Below are positions 9,101-15,317 of a DNA stretch of 35,010 bases, one piece after another (position 1 is the stretch's first letter; each line of letters begins with the position of its first letter). The stretch covers positions 1-35,010 of the forward strand of contig CAZDAM010000024.1 in assembly GCA_964503595.1 (NCBI GenBank), in the 5' to 3' direction. Both the position numbers and the translations under genes were made by a program. The stretch comes from CAZDAM01 sp964503595. Lineage in GTDB: Bacteria > Muiribacteriota > UBA6191. Below the pieces are notes generated by a model. The model saw nothing but the letters and a program-made list of their open reading frames with translations, was not told the origin of the DNA and did not search any database.

Positions 9101-9170
9101 CATTCATTGTCTGGATTCCTGCCCTTCCTACGAAAAGTTCACCGCGATTCAAAAGCGCCTGCAGAATTAG
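6138..9170 (+). CDS. Class III adenylyl/guanylyl cyclase-AAA ATPase-TPR protein
   Basis: A 1010-residue multidomain signalling protein. It opens with a zinc ribbon (Cys4, Cys7, Cys18, Cys21). The cyclase homology domain (residues ~33-210) has metal aspartates in LFADLKGFT (Asp41) and HEGDCIMAAF (Asp85) and the transition-state pair in GDTVNVAKRM (Asn158, Arg162), so it looks catalytically competent. A STAND/AAA-type NTPase follows, with Walker A GEAGIGKS (~255-262) and Walker B FLVDDMHWAD (~377-386). The C-terminal ~380 residues are helical TPR-like repeats. There is no signal peptide or membrane segment. The start is GTG at 6138; an upstream ribosome site is weak. Such proteins are thought to produce cAMP or cGMP under control of the ATPase/TPR sensor. 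The ligand is unknown. Confidence 0.9.
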   Translation: MKVCQDCRTENPPRANFCFHCGRPFETRLDELKIVTVLFADLKGFTDLSTHLAPDELKEVVESCFSLLVQSIEDEGGKVLKHEGDCIMAAFGLSGGADMAPSLACYAALRMQGRMGAFDHPLLARVRRTLSLRIGIHTGQVVIGEVGRMTDILGDTVNVAKRMEQNSPEGGILITEETARHTATRFQLSEIQGIAVKGKQEEIACRLVLGKHSLRRRSILGKSCPTLGRQKEFRRIRELYENVLLSDIPHLHLLEGEAGIGKSRLMQDFSDLLKSLPDQVYICRTNFNSTMSHDYRVFRVFLFRLGLDSTEKIRRCLKAHLPEMPDEEKERLVSAVAGLVGYEGGSQTPGGNSQVSLAFSCIRLWFKEVSKSRPIVFLVDDMHWADEGSLRLLDSLLSTLKGRFFVLCAGRPARKARDFFFTTRNCSGQDIQPLQGPQTRRMALEFLRQVEGLPREILDQLVQVSAGNPLYLEEMILHLANQKVLDHRDGVWSYHAQAKTAVKLPTSIELAVQERLDLLCPEDRRVLQAASIFGRQFEWEAAEILAEVRVSAVRMERIRKTGLVLPEKPQPSGLMPWRFQSELVRDSLYQRMTSRKKRELHTRAGLWLEEHRSDTSGPGVLSAHFKQGNRVDKAQFYALAMADQSFRSWQLHRASREYREILEKARSQRFRLESARLAEVLGRLSLVLGMVGKNHEGLEIVEYWVGAHPAVDSHGLRIMALLFRYPDFLGPEKFEAHFDHVLEAFANIFHEPSGDLRLWIEVHIAAAEGFRRLGSKRSSACLRTCEEYLNRLGDEPLKLMIQIEKAISLFMEHRFEAALEQFLKTHDQAEKVQDARTQARCLHNAGECERRLGRLLSAEMYLHRSIALKEKIGDLAGCLVCLHQMALVKLDQGEFQEAELYAKRCLKQSRLVRQRPLAASALCLLSRISAYLKDPIRSLKHAWYALDELEHYGADAESSLSSLLPALSELSRHSPKEAQSLVNYMQGRIHCLDSCPSYEKFTAIQKRLQN

Positions 9171-9197
9171 AAAAGCCCCGCAGTTCCGCGAGACTTT

Positions 9198-9217
9198 AAG
9201 TGGCGGTCCACTTTTTA
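9198..9217 (+). terminator. Hairpin terminator after the cyclase gene
   Basis: AAGTGG-CGGT-CCACTT forms a perfect six-pair stem 27 bases after the cyclase stop codon and runs into five Ts. The stem is short, so it may be a modest terminator. Confidence 0.5.
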
Positions 9218-9457
9218 GAGGCTGTCTTTGGCCTTACGTGCATTCATATTGCCAAAAGCCGGTCCATCAGGCCTTTGACCGGATCCTGAAGCTGCATTTG
9301 CTCAAGCGTGCTCGAAGCAGCGCTGGCCCCGCTTGAATTAAGGCAGGAAAACCCTTCAACATTTACCATTACCGTGCGTGATGCCTCTGAGAGGTGAGGA
9401 GGAGCCTGCTCAGATTGGCTTGAAAACCTTCCAGCCCCATTTGGAGAGGATGGACCA

Positions 9458-9495
9458 AAAATAAAAATGCAAAAAGCCGTTTGTCAGAGCTTTTT
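9458..9495 (-). terminator. Hairpin terminator after pcp
   Basis: On the minus strand, just after the pcp stop, AAAAAGC and GCTTTTT form a seven-pair stem around an 11-base loop, followed by a T-rich tract (complement of 9458-9470). The stem is AT-rich. Confidence 0.45.
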
Positions 9496-9501
9496 CAAAA
9501 A

Positions 9502-10137
9502 CTACCAGGAAGGCTGCAGGGTGGCGGTGTGCTTTTCGATCTGAATGCTTTCTGAGGCCGTCTCTGCAAGAGTCCTGGCTGCATCAAGAAGCATATGGGC
9601 CTGTTCGCCGGTCCACATGGGAACATGATAAAAACCTGACCGGATCTTAGGTTGGCTCTGACACCAGTGCATCAGCTGATAAAACAGGTGGTTGCAGACA
9701 AAGTCACCACAGTCATGACTGTAATCCACAGGAAGGCCTGCCTTGTTCAGGGCCATTCTGGCCCTTTCCTTGAGAATGCGGGTTTCATAGGATGCGGCTC
9801 CGTTATCCAGAATCGGTCCGTGACGTTTGACCTGACGGTTATCCGGAGTGCCGCCATCCTGATTCCTGGCAGTGGTTTCCACATAGATCTTGTCGGCTCC
9901 AGCTTTCAACCCGAAGCAGAGGACAATATCGGGCTTGAACTGTTGCAGGACTGTAAAAAGCTCGGTCCAGGAGCGGTTGTATAGAACGGGAAGCAGCTTT
10001 GTACGGACTTCATAGTCCTCGATTTTCAGATCGAGTCCTTCCTGGGCAATGGTTTCTACCAGATGCTGGGTAGGGTTGATGGCGTGGCGACCGAAGCGCT
10101 CAAATCCTGTGATCAGAATCTTGGTAGAATTGGGCAT
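9502..10137 (-). CDS. pcp: Pyroglutamyl-peptidase I
   Basis: A 211-residue cysteine peptidase of family C15, which removes N-terminal pyroglutamate from peptides in the cytosol. The catalytic triad is visible: Glu87 (IYVETTARN), Cys148 (CGDFVCNHLFY) and His171 (GFYHVP). The N-terminal ILITGFERFG matches the family's ITGFEPFG. The length is normal. Just upstream of the ATG the message would read CCCC-GAC-GGGG followed by the start region, so a small hairpin may overlap the G-rich ribosome site. The gene is divergent from the SRAP-like gene with 53 bases between the starts. Confidence 0.92.
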   Translation of the reverse strand: MPNSTKILITGFERFGRHAINPTQHLVETIAQEGLDLKIEDYEVRTKLLPVLYNRSWTELFTVLQQFKPDIVLCFGLKAGADKIYVETTARNQDGGTPDNRQVKRHGPILDNGAASYETRILKERARMALNKAGLPVDYSHDCGDFVCNHLFYQLMHWCQSQPKIRSGFYHVPMWTGEQAHMLLDAARTLAETASESIQIEKHTATLQPSW

Positions 10138-10190
10138 GGAAAATCCCCCGTCGGGGCAGAATTAAAAGTCAGGAACAGCGGGAGGATAGC

Positions 10191-10775
10191 ATGTGTGGTG
10201 GTGTCATGGTGAGGGATCAGGAAAAAATAACACGCATTTTCTTCCCCAATCCCAGAGCGGCACTACCCGTGATGAGGAGAAAAAGCCGGGATTGGGTGAG
10301 CTGGGGAAGAAGGAGTGACGAGAGCCTGGGATTGCCCCAAGGGGGATGGGCGAGACTGGATTCGGTTCAGAATGGAACTTGGGCCCGTTATTCTCCTCAG
10401 CTGGTACCAATCCAGATTGATGAGTTCATGGAGAAGGATCGCACCGGCAAATCGATCTGGTTTGATCTGAAGCCGAATCAGTGTCTGGTGGGTCTTCTGA
10501 TTCAAAGGGAGGGTGAAACCCGGGTGTATGTTCTTACCGAGGAGGCTCGGCAGGAGCAGTCGAAGGTGCATCACCGTTTCCCTTTTGTGGCGGATTTAGC
10601 ACAATTTCCGCCAGATGGAAGGATCCAAGGACTGCAGCGGGCTTCCCGCCTTCCAGAAAATCCAGAAACTGCGCGGGACTCAGGACATCTATCCCCGCTT
10701 CAGCGAGCCCGTCTTCAGGGCAAATTCGGCGGGCCCGGGGAAAGTCCAGTTCCACAAAGAAAACCCGGCCTCTGA
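10191..10775 (+). CDS. Short SRAP-like (SOS response-associated peptidase-like) protein
   Basis: The N-terminus MCGGV keeps Cys2, the residue with which SRAP/HMCES/YedK proteins bind abasic sites in single-stranded DNA. The following text (FFPNPRAALPVM, LPQGGWARLDSVQNG, FMEKDRTGKSIWFDL) matches a compact SRAP-related family found in proteobacteria. A segment VHHRFPF sits where SRAP proteins have their conserved histidine. The ribosome site is GGAGG, five bases before the ATG. Family members of this type usually end soon after that histidine, near base 10595. Here the frame runs on to 10775, antisense through the end of folC, so the last ~60 residues are probably not conserved. A one-base shift near 10590 would meet a TAG at 10595-10597. 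Confidence 0.65.
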   Translation: MCGGVMVRDQEKITRIFFPNPRAALPVMRRKSRDWVSWGRRSDESLGLPQGGWARLDSVQNGTWARYSPQLVPIQIDEFMEKDRTGKSIWFDLKPNQCLVGLLIQREGETRVYVLTEEARQEQSKVHHRFPFVADLAQFPPDGRIQGLQRASRLPENPETARDSGHLSPLQRARLQGKFGGPGESPVPQRKPGL

Positions 10776-11751
10776 ATCCACTACCCTGAATGATTCCAAG
10801 AACCTCTCCCAGATTTTTATCCTTCATGAGAGTGAAGAACAGAGTTTCAATCTTCCATTGGGGCTGGCTGACAAGAGTATCAAGGGAAGCCTTAAATCCA
10901 GCTGGATTATGACAGACGTCCAGTAAAATTTTGCGTTCAGGAATCCATTCCTGGCGGGCCGGAACCACGGTATTGTAAATGGAGGCTTCAGCCACATCCT
11001 CTGAAATCCCGGAATCAAGCAGCATTCTCAAGGCGATTCCTGCCAGAGCGGGTTGATGGAAGGCGGGGTTTTTCAGGGGAAGGTGAAATTCCGGGCAGGT
11101 CTGGACGGGAATGCCTTTTTCCTGGCAGTGCAGCGAGGCTTTTTCCAGAAGGTGGAAAGTCTGAGGGAAGTACATGGTCTGGCCTTCCCGCCCAATTCCA
11201 AGCTTCTGCAAAAGAATTTCTTCCTCGGAATTCCCCAGAGTCTGGGTGTGATCCAGGCTGATTGAGGTCACGGCACCCAGTTTGGTACCTTCCAGAACAT
11301 TGGTGGTATCAAGAAGTCCACCAAGGCCGGTCTCAAGAACCAGAACCTCAGCCTGTTCCTGAAGGGCAAGGACCAGAAAGGCCAGAAGGCTCAATTCAAA
11401 GAAAGTCAGGGCTGGTTCAGGGAATTTCTGATCGAGAGTCTGAAGGGTCTGAAGAAGAATTTCCCGGTTCACCGGGCCATCGGGCAGATCAATTCGCTCG
11501 GTGGGACAGATCAGATGGGGGCTGGTAAAGGTCGCAACCCGCTTGCCAGAGGCCTTGAGGCCAGCTTTTAAGTAGTGGCAGACACTCCCCTTGCCGTTGG
11601 TGCCGGCAATATGAAAAAAGGGGATGGGCAGGGGATTTAAGCCCAAAGAAAAGAGCGGGGCCTTCAGAGACTGAAAGCCCGCGCTCATCCCACGGGAAAA
11701 ATAGTGGTCAAACCCGTTCACTTCAGGGTACAACCACCCGATCGACTTCAC
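10534..11751 (-). CDS. folC: Folylpolyglutamate synthase / dihydrofolate synthase
   Basis: A Mur-ligase-type ATP-dependent enzyme that adds glutamate to folates (and, in bifunctional forms, to dihydropteroate). The P-loop is FFHIAGTNGKGS (residues ~46-56). Other family marks are ATFTSPHL, ERIDL, LETGLGGLLDTTN, ISLDHTQTLG and DVCHNPAGF. The size, about 405 residues, is normal. The start is uncertain. The GTG at 11751 overlaps the upstream ferritin-like gene by 29 bases, while another GTG at 11721 begins one base after that gene's stop; neither has a good ribosome site. The position of the P-loop slightly favours the longer form. The 3' end overlaps the SRAP-like gene on the other strand. Confidence 0.9.
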   Translation of the reverse strand: MKSIGWLYPEVNGFDHYFSRGMSAGFQSLKAPLFSLGLNPLPIPFFHIAGTNGKGSVCHYLKAGLKASGKRVATFTSPHLICPTERIDLPDGPVNREILLQTLQTLDQKFPEPALTFFELSLLAFLVLALQEQAEVLVLETGLGGLLDTTNVLEGTKLGAVTSISLDHTQTLGNSEEEILLQKLGIGREGQTMYFPQTFHLLEKASLHCQEKGIPVQTCPEFHLPLKNPAFHQPALAGIALRMLLDSGISEDVAEASIYNTVVPARQEWIPERKILLDVCHNPAGFKASLDTLVSQPQWKIETLFFTLMKDKNLGEVLGIIQGSGFRGRVFFVELDFPRARRICPEDGLAEAGIDVLSPAQFLDFLEGGKPAAVLGSFHLAEIVLNPPQKGNGDAPSTAPAEPPR

Positions 11752-12184
11752 CGGGTTTACGCATCATCTTGCAGACTTCACCGATATGCATTTCTTCTTC
11801 GGAAATCAGACGGCGAGCATATTCCTCAAGCATGATTGATTTGCCTTCGACCATTTTCAGAAGTTCGCCGTACTGTCTAAGAGTTGCTTTTTCGTGCTCG
11901 GCGGATTCCACCAGGATTTCACCGATATCATGCATTTCCGTTTCCAGCAGAGGTCCGATACCAAGAGATGGATGACCACCGAAATGGGTGATGAGCTCTC
12001 CGGCTTCCTGAGCGTGGGCCAGGGATTCGGTCGCCTGACCCCTGAGCCAGCTGACGATCGGAATTCTGTTGTAACCGAACACCATGAAGGAATAGTGGGT
12101 ATAGCGCACCACTCCGGCCATTTCCATTTCCAGAATCTTGTTCAGAAGGCCCAGAACCTGGGATTTATCAAATGTGTCCGACAT
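11723..12184 (-). CDS. Bacterioferritin-like diiron protein
   Basis: A 153-residue four-helix ferritin-like protein. The metal ligands expected for a diiron site are present in order: Glu near 21 (LEMEMAGVVRY), a first ExxH (Glu53-His57 region, ATESLAHAQE), Glu98 (SAEHEKATL) and a second ExxH (ISEEEMHIGE, Glu130-His133). Proteins of this type store iron or detoxify peroxide with ferrous iron. It is more compact and divergent than E. coli Bfr, and a heme-binding Met is not obvious. The ribosome site AAGGAA sits about six bases before the ATG. The gene lies 15 bases after the exported NlpC/P60-like gene and is directly followed by folC, so all three are probably one transcript. Confidence 0.8.
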   Translation of the reverse strand: MSDTFDKSQVLGLLNKILEMEMAGVVRYTHYSFMVFGYNRIPIVSWLRGQATESLAHAQEAGELITHFGGHPSLGIGPLLETEMHDIGEILVESAEHEKATLRQYGELLKMVEGKSIMLEEYARRLISEEEMHIGEVCKMMRKPGEVDRVVVP

Positions 12185-12199
12185 GAAGTTTCCTTTTTT

Positions 12200-13306
12200 T
12201 CAGGGTTGATACAGGCGAACAAAATGTACCAGATCCTGAAGGGTTTTTGGGCGAACTCCCACAGGTTGGAGAGGAAATTCCTCCCGGAAAAGCTGCCAGA
12301 ACAGATTTTGAGCCTCAGCCAATCGCCCTATCTGGGCCCGGATTGCCGGGGTTTTCTGAAGACGGGAGGCCCGGTAATCCTCAGCGCTTTTTTCTTCGGG
12401 TACCAAAAAGGCGGCGACTTCAAAATGGGGCATGAGATTCAAAAGAATCAGCTCGGCAAAATTCTTATCCACATGATCCCAGCCCTTCATCCACTCAGGC
12501 CGAATGCGTCTCACCAGCTCCTGAAGCATATTGCCGCAGAAATAGGGCACGGGAAAGCTGTTGGAAAAGAGCCGGTCCCGAACTTTGAGAAACTCGCTGC
12601 CAAACTCCTCATTTCTGAGTACGGCATAGGCAAAGGTCTTCTGGAAGGCCCGGCTCAAGGGGATGAGCTGAAGGGGTTCAAACATGTCATTTTCGATAAG
12701 TAAAATCCCTGTGGCCGTCACGGAATGAACAACTGCAACATGGGTAATTGGCACCCGAATCAGTCCGGACCAGGGAAACAGGTTTCCGGTAAAAAGCAGA
12801 TCTCCAGGCCTCAAATCCTTGGGGGGAGGCAAAAACACCTTTTCCTGATGGCGGCAGTCATCCCCAATGCACTCCACCTCGGCCTTCCCGTTCTGAAAGC
12901 TCTGGTATCTATTCTGGGCCAGGGTCTGCAAAACCTCTCCGCCGGATCCAATATGCATCAGATAGCCCCGCTTCACACTCCAGTCTGCCAGAAGCTGCCC
13001 GTCCTCCCTGAGATAGGTGGCGCTTTCAGGTACTTCCGAACCCTCTTCAAACACCTCAACAGCCTTAAGCTGCCCATTGGCAAAATTTGTGAAGCACTGC
13101 ACCAGCCCGACAGCAAATGGCTGGCAGTAGCGCCCCTGATTGGGGATGTACGGGGCCTCCACCCGAAAATCCTCCATGGAAGGAAGTTGGATGGGGGGTT
13201 GAGCCTGTGGGAGGGAAAAAAACAAGAGAATGAGAACGAAGCAAAACATGGAAGAACGCGTTTTTTCTGGACCAGAAGTCGCCGCTTTATTGTTTTCCGG
13301 CCTCAA
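12200..13306 (-). CDS. Exported permuted NlpC/P60-like (YiiX/C92-type) protein
   Basis: An exported protein: a basic segment (PEKTRSS) precedes a hydrophobic core (MFCFVLILLFFSLPQA). The region LRPGDLLFTG, then ITHVAVVH (His189) and much later PYFCGNMLQELV (Cys257) follows the order of permuted papain-like folds such as YiiX/YebB (Peptidase_C92): histidine first, cysteine last. This suggests hydrolysis of an amide or ester bond, perhaps in cell wall or lipid, outside the cytoplasm. The match is by motif order only and is not certain. The start used is TTG at 13306, whose bases overlap the stop of a small upstream frame (TTGA). The internal ATG at 13249 is an alternative but would leave a signal peptide without positive charge. 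Confidence 0.55.
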   Translation of the reverse strand: MRPENNKAATSGPEKTRSSMFCFVLILLFFSLPQAQPPIQLPSMEDFRVEAPYIPNQGRYCQPFAVGLVQCFTNFANGQLKAVEVFEEGSEVPESATYLREDGQLLADWSVKRGYLMHIGSGGEVLQTLAQNRYQSFQNGKAEVECIGDDCRHQEKVFLPPPKDLRPGDLLFTGNLFPWSGLIRVPITHVAVVHSVTATGILLIENDMFEPLQLIPLSRAFQKTFAYAVLRNEEFGSEFLKVRDRLFSNSFPVPYFCGNMLQELVRRIRPEWMKGWDHVDKNFAELILLNLMPHFEVAAFLVPEEKSAEDYRASRLQKTPAIRAQIGRLAEAQNLFWQLFREEFPLQPVGVRPKTLQDLVHFVRLYQP

Positions 13307-13455
13307 AGTCGCAATTCCTGTTTTCGCATTATTCCCATGTTGCGTTCCCCAATTCTTAACTTATCCATTGGCGGAATCTCTAATTGACGCAAGAAATGAT
13401 TGTAATATTCCTCCTGATTTTTTTCATCTGAACCCACTCCCGATTCTTCCTGCAT
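13303..13455 (-). CDS. Possible 50-residue upstream ORF coupled to the exported protein gene
   Basis: The frame starts with ATG at 13455 (MQEESGVGSDEKNQEEYY) and ends at 13303 with a TGA that shares bases with the TTG start of the following gene (TTGA). The protein is acidic at the front and basic at the end. The ribosome site is weak (GAAAGA). The four-base overlap is typical of coupled genes, but the family is unknown and the frame may be chance. Confidence 0.3.
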   Translation of the reverse strand: MQEESGVGSDEKNQEEYYNHFLRQLEIPPMDKLRIGERNMGIMRKQELRL

Positions 13456-13731
13456 TCTTTCAGAAGGAGTTGGTAGCGTGGTTTTCTCTGGAATCGCTCA
13501 TGGAATTACCTCGTGGGGTTTTCTTCAGCTCCAAGATCTGGAAGAAAACAAAAGCCAGAAGAAAAGGCGTCAATAAATATCCTAAGGACTCTCCTGCGTC
13601 CTGACCGGCGGAGTGGTTGCTGATTTTTCAAAAAAACTCCGGCGGCACCCTTACGTACGATTCACAAGATGATTTATACCACTCGGAGAGTTTTGCCGAT
13701 ATTCAGGATAAAGGTGGTTTGAGCTTCAGGC
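13456..13731. other. Spacer with no recognised gene
   Basis: No convincing coding frame or RNA gene is seen. CGGAGT and ACTCCG around 13613-13645 could pair, and TTGACG occurs on the minus strand near 13570 without a good -10 partner. Confidence 0.4.
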
Positions 13732-13950
13732 ATGAATGAAGTATTTGAAGGATTGAACCCAGCTCGACAAAGAGATTGTTATTTTCTGTACTTTGGCGGG
13801 CTCAAGAAGTCGGTTACCCGCTTGAATAGAATCCAAAACATGCCTTTCAAGAACTTTTGCGGGCAAGAGCATGAAGGACTGTGTCTGTGGCTGGTCTGAA
13901 AAAGTGCCGCAATGCAAAGGTTTCCACAAAAATCAGAGGATGCATGGCGG
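13732..13950 (+). pseudogene. Decayed fragment resembling the C-terminus of a YdeI/OmdA-family protein
   Basis: From ATG 13732 the frame reads VFEGLNPARQRDCYFLYFG, then KKSVTRLNRIQN, close to the conserved end of YdeI-family proteins (F..L.P.RQR.Y...F..AK...TR..RI.K). At about 13836-13845 the reading must move to another frame to continue as CLSRTFAGKSMKD. This is followed by CVCGWSEKVPQCKGFH, which keeps the spacing of a CDGSH-type iron-sulfur motif (CxCxxSxxxPxCxGxH) with Asp and Ser replaced. The N-terminal half of the family is absent. A frameshift, a missing N-terminus and altered motif residues together indicate a pseudogene. The assignment rests on memory of family motifs. Confidence 0.45.
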
Positions 13951-14079
13951 GGGTTTTGGGGAAGTGATGGTTATGGACCTTTCCTCGGAAGGAGAGCCTT
14001 TGCGGCCTTTGCTCTGAATCCAGTTTTTCATGTCCAGTTCTTCGGAATTCTCTTGGATACGCTTTTTGATCTTGCCCAT
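13933..14079 (-). CDS. Possible 48-residue basic small protein
   Basis: The ATG at 14079 starts MGKIKKRIQENSEELDMK and the frame ends PKPPPCIL at 13933. The first half is charged and helical, the second Ser/Thr/Pro rich. Support comes from upstream signals rather than homology: a well-spaced sigma-70 promoter (14122-14149) and an AAAAGGAG site ten bases before the ATG. Its tail overlaps the decayed YdeI-like fragment on the other strand. I do not recognise it. An RNA starting at the same promoter is an alternative. Confidence 0.4.
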   Translation of the reverse strand: MGKIKKRIQENSEELDMKNWIQSKGRKGSPSEERSITITSPKPPPCIL

Positions 14080-14121
14080 GGATCAGCAACTCCTTTTACA
14101 GCAGCTTCAATTTCGAGATAC

Positions 14122-14149
14122 ATTCTAAGAAAACGGGCGGACGCGTCAA
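14122..14149 (-). promoter_or_regulatory. Sigma-70 promoter upstream of the 48-residue ORF
   Basis: On the minus strand TTGACG (complement of 14144-14149) and TAGAAT (complement of 14122-14127) are separated by 16 bases. This is among the best promoter matches in the window. Transcription would begin near 14115 and read into the small ORF at 14079. Confidence 0.55.
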
Positions 14150-14196
14150 GGGGTTTATGGGAAAAGTGTACTATATTTTTTCGGGGAAATCTCACA

Positions 14197-14221
14197 GAAA
14201 AGCCTTGATCCTGGTCAGGCT
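14197..14221 (-). terminator. Hairpin terminator after the heptosyltransferase gene
   Basis: On the minus strand, about 17 bases after the stop, AGCCTGA and TCAAGGCT pair with one bulged base around a short loop and are followed by TTTTC. It is a plausible but imperfect rho-independent terminator. Confidence 0.45.
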
Positions 14222-14237
14222 CTGTGAATGAATCTTA

Positions 14238-15254
14238 CTACCACCTAAGATTTGTTATAACGCTTTCAAAAACGCGTTCTGGTCGCAAATCACGCATGCA
14301 CTCGTGTCCGGTCGGACAAACCCGGAATTTGCAGGGGGAGCAGGGTTTGGGTTCCCGCAGAATCACGCAGCCTTTGAGGAAGCATGCGGTCAGGGCAGGA
14401 TCGGAACCACCAAACAGGATGAAGGTGGGAATCTGCTTGGCCACGGAAAACCAGCGCAGGCCGGAATCATTGGTGATATGGGCACTCAAATGGTCAAAAC
14501 AGGCTTTGAGACGGTTGAGTCCGGGATTGTAACGGCCCACATTGACAGCCGAAGCCCCAATTCCTTCCGTGATCTGATCGCCCAGATGCTCTTCGCCGGG
14601 CCCGCTGAAAACCAGAAATCGGATACCGGAGCGATGAGCCTGAAGCATTTTACCCAGCTGGATGAAATGCTCTACCCACCAGCGTTTGGTTTCTCCGTAT
14701 CCGGCCCCCGGGTTCAGACCGATGATGGGGTCTTCGGACTGAATTCCCTCTTTTTGGCAAAGGGACTGGTACCATTCTCTGGAGGGTTCATCGGTCAGAA
14801 GTTCGGGTTCACCAGTGGGAAAGCTTCCGGTCACATAGCTGGTGATGTGGCCGTAGACCTGATCCATGGCCAAAGGACAGGGGGCAAGGGCATCGGTCAG
14901 AAGAGGAGAGCGTCCATCTCCCTGATAGCCAATACGGCGGTAGGGATTGAGCAGAGCCATTTCCAGGGCAGAGGACATGGAGTGGGTGAACAGAACCCCC
15001 CAGGAAGATTCGGAAATATGATGACTGGCAAGGGATCTGAGACGTTTGAATAGGCTGTTTCGGGGAGGGGTCAGAAAGGTATCAACCACCTGGTTACTAC
15101 CGATGATGGCCTCGGAGAAGCCTTTGCCAATCCCGATGATATGGCTTTGGGGAAAGCTTTTGCGGATCAGCTTCAGCGAAGGAGTCAGCATGACAAGATC
15201 ACCGACCCAGTTGGGCAGGCGGAGAATCAGGGTTTCGGGCTGCAGGGAAGTCAT
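14238..15254 (-). CDS. waaF: Lipopolysaccharide heptosyltransferase II-type GT9 glycosyltransferase
   Basis: A 338-residue GT9 (GT-B fold) enzyme. ADP-heptose:LPS heptosyltransferases add heptose to the inner core of lipopolysaccharide on the cytoplasmic face of the inner membrane. Family marks are ILRLPNWVGDLVMLTPSL (residues 10-27), RRIGYQGDGRSPLLT, LNPGAGYGETKRWW (nucleotide-sugar site), ITNDSGLRWFSVA and the C-terminal CSPCKFRVCPTGHECM cysteine cluster common in WaaF proteins. The ATG at 15254 has no proper ribosome site, and a TATAAA box lies only six bases before it. The gene stands alone. WaaF is the best fit, but other heptosyltransferases of the family cannot be excluded. Confidence 0.82.
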   Translation of the reverse strand: MTSLQPETLILRLPNWVGDLVMLTPSLKLIRKSFPQSHIIGIGKGFSEAIIGSNQVVDTFLTPPRNSLFKRLRSLASHHISESSWGVLFTHSMSSALEMALLNPYRRIGYQGDGRSPLLTDALAPCPLAMDQVYGHITSYVTGSFPTGEPELLTDEPSREWYQSLCQKEGIQSEDPIIGLNPGAGYGETKRWWVEHFIQLGKMLQAHRSGIRFLVFSGPGEEHLGDQITEGIGASAVNVGRYNPGLNRLKACFDHLSAHITNDSGLRWFSVAKQIPTFILFGGSDPALTACFLKGCVILREPKPCSPCKFRVCPTGHECMRDLRPERVFESVITNLRW

Positions 15255-15260
15255 ACTCTC

Positions 15261-15290
15261 TTTATACTAGTTTACGGACGTAAATACCAA
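15261..15290 (-). promoter_or_regulatory. Promoter of waaF with a palindrome filling the spacer
   Basis: On the minus strand TTGGTA (complement of 15285-15290) and TATAAA (complement of 15261-15266) are 18 bases apart. The spacer contains the perfect palindrome TTTACGTCCGTAAA (15271-15284, six-base arms, two-base centre), placed where a repressor would block RNA polymerase. The -10 box is six bases from the ATG, so a leaderless message is likely. Confidence 0.45.
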
Positions 15291-15317
15291 ACAGAGGTGA
15301 GAGAAGGTTTGGAGTCA

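Larger units (their letters stand above)
9171..9501. other. Intergenic stretch with two terminators and one doubtful open frame
   Basis: The stretch lies between the converging cyclase and pcp genes. It holds a terminator-like hairpin at each end. On the minus strand a frame is open from about 9474 to a TGA at 9244-9246; its only ATG (9369) would give 41 residues ending KGLMDRLLAI. There is no ribosome site and no recognisable family. I see no RNA gene. Confidence 0.4.

Noticed and set aside
9244..9369. 41-residue minus-strand frame in the cyclase-pcp spacer
   Set aside because: It has no ribosome site, no promoter and no recognisable family. It is mentioned only under the spacer entry.
13230..13604. 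124-codon plus-strand frame
   Set aside because: It starts antisense to the signal peptide of the exported NlpC/P60-like gene, and its sequence matches no family.
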